Positions 44,085 through 54,075 of a DNA stretch of 64,000 bases are shown here, one piece after another. The translations under genes and the position numbers were made by a program. Position 1 is the first letter of the stretch, and each line of letters opens with the position of its first letter. The notes beneath the pieces were generated by a model. It was not told the origin of the DNA. It searched no databases and was given only the letters and a program-made list of their open reading frames with translations. Source of the stretch: Diabrotica undecimpunctata (lineage: Eukaryota > Arthropoda > Insecta > Coleoptera > Chrysomelidae); NCBI RefSeq assembly GCF_040954645.1, contig NC_092809.1, forward strand, positions 67,332,141 to 67,396,140, read 5' to 3'.

Positions 44085-46129
44085 CAAAGTTTTTATTTCT
44101 ATAAATAATAATATGGGTAACAAAGCTGTATTATTTTTATTATTTTTATATTGTTTTAGAGCCATGTGAAGCCACATGATACTCTGTCTGAGGTGTATGA
44201 CTGGCTTCACACAGCTAGAAAGTCAAAATTGCTGTGATGCGCAATGGCATTTCATGACTGCGAAGGTGTTAATCGGTGATATCTCCATTGTTTTTTAAAA
44301 TAAAGAAGTTTATAAAAACAAGAATAGTAAAAAAAAAACAGAACTGTATATGTGTATTTTATCATTTTTACGTATTTGTTATATATTAAAATTATTTTAA
44401 AAAAAGAACAATTTTTTAGAAATTTTCAAAATAGAGGATTCAATTTAATATAACTTCTTTCAAAACTAATACATTTTAAACCAGTCTAACTTATGGATCT
44501 AATGAAAAATACTTCTAAAAAATGTAATGTAGAAGTAAAACAATTAATTTTTATTCTGGTTGATAATAGGTTAATTAAAATGCCCTTTTTTCCTTAAAAT
44601 ATTCGAATAGTACATTTTTAAGGAGCTGTAACTTGCTCTGTTTACATGCAAATGACTTTTTGTAGTGCTCATTGTAAAGGTCTGTTTATGGACTATAAAA
44701 GCCTTATTATTATTATCCCCAAAAAATTATCCCCTTTCCTTACAATTTAATGTTGAATACATTGATCTAAATATTTACTAAAATAACCATATCTCACTTT
44801 GTATTGTATCTAGATTAACTTGTAAAAAATAACATTCTTCTTTTATAAGCTTTATTTTTTGCGTTGTCTACTTTTTCGATGAAAGGCATATTTTTGAGTT
44901 ATTCATGAAAAACTCAGTCACCCTGACTCTAGTCACCCTGAAAAACGTGACTTTTTCAATGAAAATTCGCTATTTTTAACAATATATAGCTCAAACAGTA
45001 TTGACCTTAAAAAAAAAACTCTATAAAAAACTTTGCTCAAAATTTGATCCTCTATCGACTTCCGTCATTATTTTTAAGTAAAAAAATTTTCACCCCCGAG
45101 AAGAGGTAGATACCACCCTTGGGGCGTAAGCAGAAATCGTCGTTATATAACTTTTATTATTTGAGGACTTTCCCATCGAGTTACTTAATTTCAAGTAAAT
45201 CATTGTCCGAAAAGCAATTTCCATTCAAATCTCAAGCTCAAAAATTTAGTTTAACTTTCATCAATCAATAGGATTTTTTCATGTATTCATTATTTATTAA
45301 CAATATTTGTCCAAAATGTTATCAAGTATTATTGCGATTTTCGGGTTTTTTCCCTGATAAATTCAGTTATTTATTTTTACTTTACCTTTTGTTGGATATT
45401 TCTCCAAAACTAAGTTTAAATTCGTTTATTTTAAAAATACAATAAGTGATACGTTTTTTGTATAAAACCACCACTTGCATTCCTTTACAACTGAAAATAA
45501 TTTGAACCACCGAAATTCCAACAGTAATTGACCAATTTTAAAAACCCTGAAAGCGTTTGTATTTAATACATGCAAAATATCTATTTACCTGCCGAAGTGC
45601 TCATTTCGAGTTCAACTACTCGTTCACATTTTATTACAGGTTCTCTGATACATAAAAACACATCACAGTGCCGAAGCAGCCATCTTATATCCTCGGCAAA
45701 TGCCAATAATTGTAATTATATTACAGGTGTCGGTATCACCTCAAGGGCACTTTCAAAAAATAATGTCCCATGTAGTACTTACACTGCAATGATTGCGCAC
45801 ATACACTCGCCCCTAGGTGTCGAACTAATGGAACATCGGCAAATTACTGTGGTGAAATAATCTCTTTTAATGGTATATAAAACTGCCTTTGGAATTTTTA
45901 TTTAGACTATACTTTGTTTGGCAGCGAAGTAACTGTTGGTTATGGTAATACTTTTATTTTGAGTTTTAATATTCAAGGTCCTGAACGACACTTGCACACA
46001 TATAAAATTACATGAAAAGCATTACATCGTTACCTCATTAACAATGTTTTAAACTAGATCGAAGTTGTTTAGCCAAGATATTTTAGGTAGTGTATGTACC
46101 AATAAGAAAATATATACATACTATAAATA
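44085..46129. other. Unassigned 2-kb region
   Basis: AT-rich with no supported gene. A 96-codon plus-strand ORF (45570-45860; CRSSHLISSANANNCNYITG) has no recognisable motif. Around 44880-45130 the text (ATTTTTGAGTTATTCATGAA, then TTTTCACCCCCGAGAAG) has the look of a dispersed repeat but has no second copy in the window. Confidence 0.3.
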
Positions 46130-46350
46130 TGTCAAAGATTGGACAGCCACATATGAAAGAAAAATCAGTCTAGACGTGAAAATAAAATGAAGACATAATA
46201 GGAGTATATTTCCCCACCCATGACAGTAAGGAAGAAGAAAAAAATCAGTTTAAAGAGATTCTACAAGAAATACTAGACAAAGTAAACAATCAGAAAGAAA
46301 TTATATTGATGGAGGACTTTAATACAAAAACTGGAAGAAAGGACAGAGAG
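46130..46350 (+). pseudogene. LINE endonuclease fragment
   Basis: Text such as DWTATYERKISLDVKIK and, in the next frame, IGVYFPTHDSKEEEKNQFKE, ILQEILDKVNNQKEI and ILMEDFNTKTGRKDREC matches the GVYAPT...GDLNAKTG part of APE-like endonucleases. It is cut at 46350 by an LTR. Confidence 0.65.
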
Positions 46351-46625
46351 TGTAATGTTTATTTTAATTAATTTAGAGTTTTTTAACAACTATTTTAATT
46401 TATTTACAGTCTTCTTACACTAACACTAAAAAAACAATTAATTTATAACATTTATTTACTAAACCGCCACTTATTTATACTCCCTAAAATTAACTTTCCT
46501 TTATATACAGTTAAATCGTTCTTCGAGAACGCAGTTGGGTTCTCGCGTCAGGTCACCCGTAGTACTTCTTAGGATGTTGCAAAGTCTCGATTAGCATAAG
46601 CGTAGCAAAGCTGGCTGGCGTAACA
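46351..46625 (-). repeat. LTR, 275 bp (3' LTR by adjacent polypurine tract)
   Basis: On the minus strand TGTTACGCC to AACATTACA, with similar inverted ends. GAAAAGAGGACAA lies directly before it (46638-46626), a good polypurine tract. The left flank is LINE endonuclease sequence. The partner 5' LTR was not found in the window. Confidence 0.75.
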
Positions 46626-47460
46626 TTGTCCTCTTTTCAAGATATGGTTTCTCCTGTGATCTTATCGAGACTGAAACTGGATGCTGGTACAACTTCTACT
46701 TGTATAAAAGTGGCAAAGTACGGTTTTCGCCCAGCATCGATAATAATGCGAATTGCAACGGACTAATACCTGAACTTCGGTGTCTTTAAAGATTTCCTCC
46801 ATCATATTTTGGACAACCCACTAATCAAATTGGCGGCATTCTAGCTTTGGCTAACTTTGGCACGTTGGACTTCAGGGCGTGTTACATAATTAAAGTAATG
46901 TTTTCCATACGTCTTGGTAGGTCATGGGCAGTTTTTTTTTGTTACTAGAGAGAATCTTGTTACTGCATCTTGATGCATCATTACCTTTTCTCTCACCAAG
47001 GTGATGAATCTTGGAGTCTCAAAGCTTTTTCGCGAGATAGTAATTGGCATTGAAGTTCTGAAACTCGACCAAATTTCCTTCGAAAGATGGATGCCAATTC
47101 TTATGTTGGTTTAATAATGGGCGGGATGGAATGGGCCAGTGAGTGTTCATATTAAAGTATGACTAGGTCTTGATTTTCTTTAGTGGTAACACCATGTCTT
47201 GCTCTATTGCACCTCCACATTCCCTTATGAATCCTTCAAATGTGAGGTCAGGTACTTCTTGTACTCGGTTTTCTTTCACTTCTTCATGTACGTCGTAGGT
47301 AAAGAAGGGGATATAAACCAAGTCCAAGGAGTCACATACACTCCACTAAGTCCTATTTTCTCCAAGACTGAAAGAGATTTGTCTTCAGAGTTATTTCTTT
47401 TGTTTCGCTACCACTTATTTGTTGGTCTACCAATTCTGTTTGAAATTTGCTTCTAATCTC
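46626..47460 (-). pseudogene. LTR-retrotransposon internal remnant
   Basis: It adjoins the polypurine tract and LTR, and the minus strand has broken coding character: SKFQTELVDQQ near 47430 and RECGGAIEQDMVLPLKKI near 47200. No integrase, RT or protease motif is seen. Gag-like sequence is possible. It ends at a copy of the long-TIR element. Confidence 0.4.
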
Positions 47461-47462
47461 TA

Positions 47463-47510
47463 TTAGTCCAGTCGTCAGAGATTCGTCCTCTAAAAATTAT
47501 ACGAAGGCAA
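47463..47510. repeat. Terminus copy of the long-TIR element
   Basis: TTAGTCCAGTCGTCAGAGAT then CTCTAAAAATTATACGAA repeats the outer end of the element at 3610-4268. The rest of the arm has decayed or is absent. Confidence 0.6.
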
Positions 47511-48244
47511 TTATGTATATGAAGGCAAATCTTAGAAAATAGTAAAAAATGCACTTCCCTTAAGTAAAAATTGGTGAATATACAAAGGATATTGTACAAA
47601 ACTAGAGTATAGTACGTCGACTCTATCTTTTCCCGTGCCTCATGTTTCATTTTCAAACAAGTTAAATCAAAATATTAAATGAAACGTACGTCGATGTGTA
47701 GATAATTATCATTTATACGTACTACTGTCAATGTAATAATTACGAAATTGCTATTATCCCGGTGGATGTATTTTATAATGTTAAATTTAGTAAATATATT
47801 AGTTATTATAATTTTTGTGTATTTGGATTAGTATTTGTCGGGAATAGCATTAATAAAAATATGATGAAAAGAAGAATAAAAAGTAATCTTAATATTATTT
47901 GTACAATCTGCAAAAATAATTAATTTTGTATTGATTTTAGTCTATTGTCACTTATTTTTTGGAAAATAGTAAGTATTAAAATTAGTTTAATATTAAAAAA
48001 AATATATAAATAAACTTTTTAAAATATATTTATTTCATTGAAATCATTTAATAGAAGTATAACTTCTTACTTGCGTACTAAGTACAAACACTTTTTCACT
48101 ATTGAGGAGATTGATGGACTCAACATTAAACAGCTTGAACCTCATACCGACTATTACTAGTATAAATATAAATATAGAACTGTAATAAATAAATTTAAAA
48201 AAAGTCACAACAACAAAGTTAATAATGTTAAGAAGATTTAATAT
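47511..48244. other. Unassigned AT-rich spacer
   Basis: No gene recognised. It may contain the 5' non-coding end of the adjoining transposon. Confidence 0.3.
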
Positions 48245-49225
48245 TGCCTAATGTTGAGAAATACAAAACTATCGAGTGAATTACATAAAAAACAATTAAT
48301 ATTTTTAATATATCGTACCTTTAGGGAAACAGTGACACGAGTGCAAATTTTTCACAAATTGAGTTATCAATACTACAATCTTATAATAAATACTCGTCTT
48401 TGTCTGGGGACCCAAAAAACAGAATTGCAACTCTTCCTTTTGTCACTCATGTAACTGTGACCCATTTATGGATTCAATTAAAGGAAAAAGATCTGTTTGG
48501 TGGTTATCGTATGTCACTCAATATTGTACTGAAAGACATTGGTTTTAAATGGCTAAAAGATTATCCAAGGCGAGGACTGATGGAACAATCTCATATTGCT
48601 GTGAAGAGAGCGGAATCTTTGAGATTATATAAAAAATATAAACACGAAGAACTGTACAAGTTTGTTTTTATAGATTAAACTTATAGCAAGATGAGGATAA
48701 AATATGTGTAAAATCTATTGAAACTGATGGAAAACCGTAATATATTTATATTCACCATAATATATAACCGTAATCATATTGAAAACATGAAGGTGTTGAA
48801 ATATTTTTTTTTGTAGATATATTATTCTTCATGCTGGTAGAGATAGTGCAAACACTCCTGGCCATAGAGCTACGCGAAGGCGGAATTAAAATTCACGTAA
48901 AGGCAGAAAGGTTCTATTGTAAACCAAATTTCATCTACTGCGCCGTGGTCAGGAGTGTTTGCACTATCTCTAATGAAAATGGCTTTATTAAGGGTGCACA
49001 GTTTTTCACTAAATCGGCTATAATGGAATATCATGAAGAAATGAATCAAGCAAATTTTTTATTGTGATTTGAAAATCAACTATTAAAAAATTTGTCTTAA
49101 CCATCCCTAATAATTATAATAGATAACGCTCCACACCATAGCATATTCTTAGAGAAAGTACCAAACATGTCTTCAAACAAGACTTAAATAAAAGATTGGG
49201 TAACTATATTACAATAAACTGCCAA
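48245..49225 (+). pseudogene. IS630/Tc1-like DDE transposase, plus-strand copy
   Basis: Recognisable blocks are LGTQKTELQ and GDPKNRIATLPFV, then LNIVLKDIGFKWLKDYPRRG, LMEQSHIAVKRAESLRLYKK and KFVFID (approaching the first catalytic Asp). Around the MITE is ILHAG|NENGFIKGAQFFT, then YHEEMNQANFLL and LIIIDNAPHHSIFLEKVP with the second Asp. The C-terminal part with the final acidic residue is missing; the copy meets its minus-strand relative tail to tail near 49225-49260. Stops and a frame-disrupting MITE inactivate it. Confidence 0.75.
48840..48970. mobile_element. 131-bp MITE with 25-bp TIRs and TA duplication
   Basis: Termini GAGATAGTGCAAACACTCCT and its inverse match over 25 bp with one mismatch. 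TA flanks both sides (48838-48839 and 48971-48972). Removing it with one TA restores ILHAGNENGFIKGAQ in the host transposase. TA duplications and size fit a Tc1/mariner-mobilised MITE. Confidence 0.93.
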
Positions 49226-49259
49226 CCGAATGCCAATCGAAATAGAAACTCATGTATTT

Positions 49260-50115
49260 TAATTCTCGTCACTGTCTGAATCTGAGCTACTACTTATTCT
49301 CGTGATAATTTCATTAGTATACTCTGATACATTTCTCTCAAATATCTGCATTATATTGTTCCAGTGCCTTATTCCACATATTTAAAACAGCAGTATAAGA
49401 ATGCCCATGCACATCTATACCAATATACTTATTGTAATACGACTTGCAATTTGCCCAAATTAATTCTATTGCGTTAAATTCACAGTGATAAGGAGGCAGT
49501 CTCAATACCTCATGACCATATTCTCGGAGCAACTCGTCAATTACATATTATATTTTCTTTTTTTATTATTTTTGGCTATTTGTAGCAATTCAGCTCTAGA
49601 AAAATGTAGGTTGTATTTTATATTATTTGTTATCAACCATCTAATAATTTCATCTTTCCTTGATGTAGTTGAAGGTTGTTTATTTAAAAGGACACTGTGG
49701 TAAAAAGCATTATCCATTACAACCAATAATGGCTCTTCTAAATTAGGTATTAATTGTGTTTTACTATCTATATTTAATTTAGTTTAACCTATTTACTAAA
49801 AAGTACGTATTTCTCCATGATAATCAGCTACGTTAGATTTTGAACAAAACAATAAATTTGCTCCCGAAACGAATCCTTTGCGTGAACCAGCGTGAACAAT
49901 TACAAAACGTTTACCATCATAACCTCCTGGTTTTCGGACACTTTTGGGTACTCATATCTTGCCAAGAATTTGTTTTATTTCCTTTGGAGTAAATTCAAGT
50001 TTCATCTCAAAACAAATTCTCTTGTAAATACACTTTCAAGATTTTCCATATATTTACGAAGAAATCTGGCTTTAGAACAGCAATACTAGTTTGCTCAATT
50101 AATCCTCGTCCATTG
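49260..50115 (-). pseudogene. IS630/Tc1-like DDE transposase, minus-strand copy
   Basis: The minus strand shows SIAVLKP near 50075 and decayed text to about 49745. Then comes LVVMDNAFYHSVLLNKQPST, with the catalytic Asp of the MDNA block, then DEIIRWLITNNI and ELLQIAKNNKKRK. A frameshift follows, then LREYGHEVLRLPPYHCEFNA with IELIWANCKSYYNK (final acidic block) and the end ISSSSDSDSDEN. RLPPYHCxxNxIELIWA is characteristic of this insect transposase family. It complements the plus-strand copy: one keeps the N-terminal part, the other the C-terminal part. Confidence 0.78.
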
Positions 50116-51304
50116 TCATCATGGACGTATGAATTGTCATATACAAACATTTAGAGGGGTTTAAGGTAGCAAAACCTCCATAAAATTTTTATGAGGTGTA
50201 CAAATTTCACTGTTATTTTTTTTAAGATATGCCTGCCATAAGAAAGCCACATGTCTATTTTAAATATAAAATCTCTAACAGTTTTCTGTAGATTAGAAAA
50301 AATCTATTTTTATTTTCTAACTTCAATGGGCTGTAACTTTTTTATGCACGTACTAAGGTATGTTAGGTTCAATCGAACTATTTTTGGTCCCAGAATACGC
50401 AATTTAATTTATGATCTAACTTTTTGTTACAACCTTTATATATAGATTATCGATCTGCTCTCTTTGATACCTTCCTATCCCTATTCCTATTTGTTTTAAG
50501 AAATTTATATTTACATTGTATTACAAGTTACTTGCATTTGTCTAATATGTCACTTGATTCTGGTGATTTTTCAGATTTTGGAAACAAAGTTTGTTAATAT
50601 CAATTCACAAACTTTCGTATTGGGAAAATAGTAAGAACTATCGAAAAGTGTATTTGTAATCTCACATTTCAAAGCTTATAGATTGTTTGGGTTTGACTTT
50701 GTCTCATTTGCAGTGTATCACGAACAATTTCATATAATTGTCGTTGTTGAATGAATGTTTTTTTTTCTAGTTTTGTTCTGCACAAATTTTTCATTTACGT
50801 TGGTCTTCATTATAGTCATTGTATACTTAAATTGGTCCGTACAAAGGTAATGAACAGAACCAGAACACCAGCTGAGCACTTTTGATTATTTAAATTTAAT
50901 TTTAAAAGGCGTTCAGCAGTCCGACTAACTGACGCGTTATGAATTCACAGAGAAAAGGGGCAAAGAACATTAGGTCGTTTAATAGAGGAAAAGTTAAAAA
51001 ATGTGCTTTTATTACCTTTTATTCACGGATGTTAAAAACTATATTATGCAGAATATTACAAAATTATCTTTGCCAGTAAAACGTTGCGTTTTATTCTTTA
51101 TAATTAACTTTGCGGTCCATATGCTTTTACCATAAATTATTAATATGTTTCTTATAGTTTTTCGTAATGGTTTGATGTAGCAGGTGAGGTGGAAAGTATG
51201 CATTGTTAACGGTTTTCCATTTTTATCACCAGCTTTATATTTTGTTTCCAATATACTTTTAAATTTAGTATATTAGTTCCGTAGTATATTTCACTTGCCC
51301 ATGT
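50116..51304. other. Unassigned 1.2-kb region
   Basis: No supported gene or structured repeat. Several ORFs of 60-70 codons lack motifs. Confidence 0.3.
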
Positions 51305-51755
51305 GTTTCGCTTCAAAAACACACTAGAAATCGAAAATCAGGGTCTACAAAACAATTATCAGACCAATATTATGTTGTGGATGTGAGACATGGGTGACGA
51401 CAGAAAAAAAACAAAGAGAAAGCTGGAAGTATTCGAAAGAAAATATCCTAAGAAGGATATAAGAAAGTATGGAGATCCAGGTACAACCACGAACTGTTCA
51501 ACGAGGCACCGATCTCAGAATTCGTTAAACTTCAGAAACTTTAACCGATTGGTCATGTAGTGAGAATAGAGACCAAAAGATTGCCAAAAAAATCTAGATA
51601 GTAAAATGCAGAGCATGGAAAAGGCAGAAGGATATAGTGGCAGCGGACGCACCAAATTTTCTAGACGTGAGACCTTGGAGAAGATCGACGCGGGACTGGC
51701 AAGGTTGGAGGCATAGTTTGGAGAAGCCCAAGACTCGATTTGGACTGTAGCGCCA
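51305..51755 (+). pseudogene. LINE E C-terminal fragment
   Basis: The reading gives a KTIIRPILCCGCETWVT-type block, ILRRI, RYNHELFNEAP-type text in shifted frames, FNRLVM with ENRDQKIAKKI, and RRSTRDWQGW near 51690. It ends with KTRFGL* followed by a CGCCAATGG sequence. These are the C-terminal blocks of another insect LINE family whose protein ends in AKxRFGL. Heavily frameshifted. Confidence 0.6.
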
Positions 51756-52098
51756 ATGGAGAGAGATATTATTTCCGTGTTTGTCAAAAGAGTAGATACA
51801 CAAAAAGATATAACTATCAATAAACTAGTGATAGCGATTAATATAATTATAGCCTTAAATATTTTTTGGAGGCCACTTAATGCTTGTGCGTACTGTGGTC
51901 GAGCATACTCAAAATGTATATTTAATAATAACTTTCACTATTACTGATTCCAAAGAACAAGCCGAAGGTTCTAAAAATAGAATTCAGTTCTGTCAACAAA
52001 TCCTACTCTTACATACTTCAAGGTTTAGTATCACGTATTGACTGGATGCATTGCGTACAAGTGATGTACTTTATGCAACTGTCAATCTTTATTATACC
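51756..52098. other. Unassigned spacer
   Basis: Nothing recognised between two LINE 3' ends. Confidence 0.3.
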
Positions 52099-52099
52099 A

Positions 52100-52131
<32 letters not shown>

Positions 52132-52540
52132 CATCATCATGATCCAGCCTTTTGCGTCCAAAGCTGAACATATGCCTCTCCTAATTTCTTCCAGTTCTGC
52201 CGGTCTTTCTGCAGCCAACTCCTAGCGATGCTTTTGACGTCGTCTGTCCATCGTGTAGGTGGTCTACCTCTGCTTCTTCTGTCTACTCGTTGTCTCCACA
52301 CTGTAATTATTTAAGTCCACTGCCCGTCATTCATTTTGGCCACATGGCCCGCCCAGTTCCACTTTAGCCATGCTATACGCTCTAGGACATCTGTAACGCC
52401 TGTCCTTCTTCTTATTTCTTCGTTTCTAACCCTGTCTCCGAGGGTCGGTCCAAGTAGCGAGCGTTCCGTTCGTTTTTGGGCTGCTCTGAGTTTGGTTGCC
52501 TAGGTTAAGGAAAACATTGGTCGAATGTCTTCTTTTAATT
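52099..52540 (-). pseudogene. LINE F C-terminus with (ATG)n tail
   Basis: The minus strand reads LRAAQKRTERSLLGPTLGDR, VRNEEIRRRTGVTDVLERIA, LKWNWAGHVAKMNDGQWT, RRSRGRPPTRWTDDVKSIAR and EAYVQLWTQ. It is followed by an (ATG/ATC)n microsatellite (52142-52099) as its 3' tail. The domain is the common insect EAYVQQWT-ending LINE C-terminus. It is 5'-truncated near 52540. Confidence 0.82.
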
Positions 52541-52945
52541 GGTCAAATAATTTGGCATGTTGCTCTTTACCAATTAATAATTTTGCCAGTAAGAATAAAT
52601 GTCCCTTTATTTAGTTAGGTAGCCACTCTACTAAAAAGCCGAATAATTAAGACAACTTTTTTAACAAGGTCCATGTTTAGTGTTGTTCGTTCTTTACACT
52701 CTATATTACGGTAGCTGGTAGACAATTTTCTATAATCCCAGTAGAAAATAAAAAAACGTCAGTAACTTAATAGAGTATGGGCTACTTTGTAGAGTTTGTT
52801 AAAGTCCAATTCTGACGTCACTGTCGATAAGCATTTAATCTGCATTACCGTATATATTAACAGTATGATTAGATCCTTACTTAGGGACGGAACGGATTTT
52901 TTATTTAAATTAATTTACAAACTAGTTTTTACATCATTTAAACTT
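52541..52945. other. Unassigned spacer
   Basis: No feature recognised between LINE F and the next LINE A fragment. Confidence 0.3.
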
Positions 52946-53311
52946 AACATTCGAGATGTGGTGTTACAGGAGAATGTGGAAAATACCATGGACAGAAAGA
53001 GTAACAAATCAAGATGTTCTGCTGAAGAAGGGGAAGGAATGCGAGGTCATAAAAACCATACAAACGAGAAAACTGGAATATATGGGCCACATAATGAGAG
53101 GAGAAAAGTACTCTCTGCTTAGACTCATAATCCAAGGAAAAATCTCGGGAAAGAGAAATGTGCGACGTGGTAGGATTTCCTGGTTGCAAAATTTAAGGGG
53201 GTGGTATGGGTGCAGTTGAATACAGTTATTCAGAGCTGCAGCCAACAAAGTAAAGATTGCTGTGATGGTAGCCAACCTCCGATAGGAGACGGTACTGCAA
53301 GAAGAAGAAGA
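52946..53311 (+). pseudogene. LINE A 3' fragment
   Basis: FEMWCYRRMWKIPWTERVTN, TRKLEYMGHIMRGEKYSLLR, ISGKRNVRRGRISWLQNLRG, LFRAAANKVKIAVMVANLR. One stop lies after GWYGCS. It ends GGTACTGCAAGAAGAAGAAG at about 53310, where a minus-strand LINE begins, so the two LINEs meet tail to tail at one GAA tract. Confidence 0.85.
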
Positions 53312-54075
53312 ATCCACTGCTGAACATAGGCCTCTTCCTCATGTTTCCAACCTTATCTATCTTGCGCCATTCTGATCTAGTTCATGTTTATTTCTTCTTA
53401 AATCGTCAGCCCATCGTGTATGTGGTCGACCGACGCTTCTCTTGTCTTTGCTTGGTCTCCATTACAATAACCTTTTTGTCCATTGCCCATTCGTCATTCT
53501 AACTATGAGTCTGGCTATCCTTTCGATGACGTCAATCACTATGTTTCTTCTCCTGACCTCTTCGTTTTCTCTTCTGTCTGTGAAAGTTATTCCTAAGATG
53601 GATCGCTTCATTCTTCTCTTGTAATACTGAGTTTGGTAGCTTAGGATTTTGTTAAATTAAGTGTTTCTGCACCGTATGTCAACAATAGGAGGACACATTG
53701 CTTAAATCCTTTTTTCTTCAGGCTCATGCATGTGAACAGCTCACTTTTAAAACTTTCTCTCAGTTTTCCATATGCTGCCCACCCAAGACCGTTTCTTCTC
53801 TTCAGTATATGGATCTGATTATCCCTGCCAATCACTATTTGATGTCTTAAGTATTTATATTTATCTACGAGTTCTACTTCTTGTCCACCAATACTGATGT
53901 TCTGGTACCAAATTTTTCATTATTTTTGTTTTCGAGATGTTTATATTTAAACCTACATTTCCTGTAGCCACAAATAGTTTCTATACCATCTCTCTTGCCA
54001 TTTCTAAGTCCTCATTATTAGCTATTATGACTATATCATCGGCGAAACGTAAGTCTCTCTCTTGCTGTCACCCAC
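53312..54075 (-). pseudogene. LINE G fragment: RT active site to C-terminus
   Basis: From 54075 downward: LRFADDIVIIANNEDLEMAR, GLNINISKTKIM, QIVIGRDNQIHILKRRNGLG, WAAYGKLRESFKSELFTC and QCVLLLLTYGAETLNLT. Frameshifted RRSRG-like text then leads to EEEAYVQQW near 53325. The tail phrase CCACTGCTGAACATAGGCCT (plus strand, 53314) is a well-known LINE end in insects. FADD is intact; frames break at 53640 and beyond. It is the same lineage as LINE F. Confidence 0.83.

Noticed and set aside
45570..45860. 96-codon ORF as a host gene
   Set aside because: No recognisable domain, no splice context, and it lies in repeat-like DNA; left as unassigned.
52090..52142. CRISPR-like array
   Set aside because: The ATC/ATG repeats are a contiguous microsatellite without spacers; no CRISPR structure exists elsewhere in the window either.
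52018..52218. Minus-strand ORF with a poly-Met/Ile run
   Set aside because: It is an out-of-frame reading of the LINE F end and its (ATG)n tail; the real coding frame (EAYVQLWTQ) is different.
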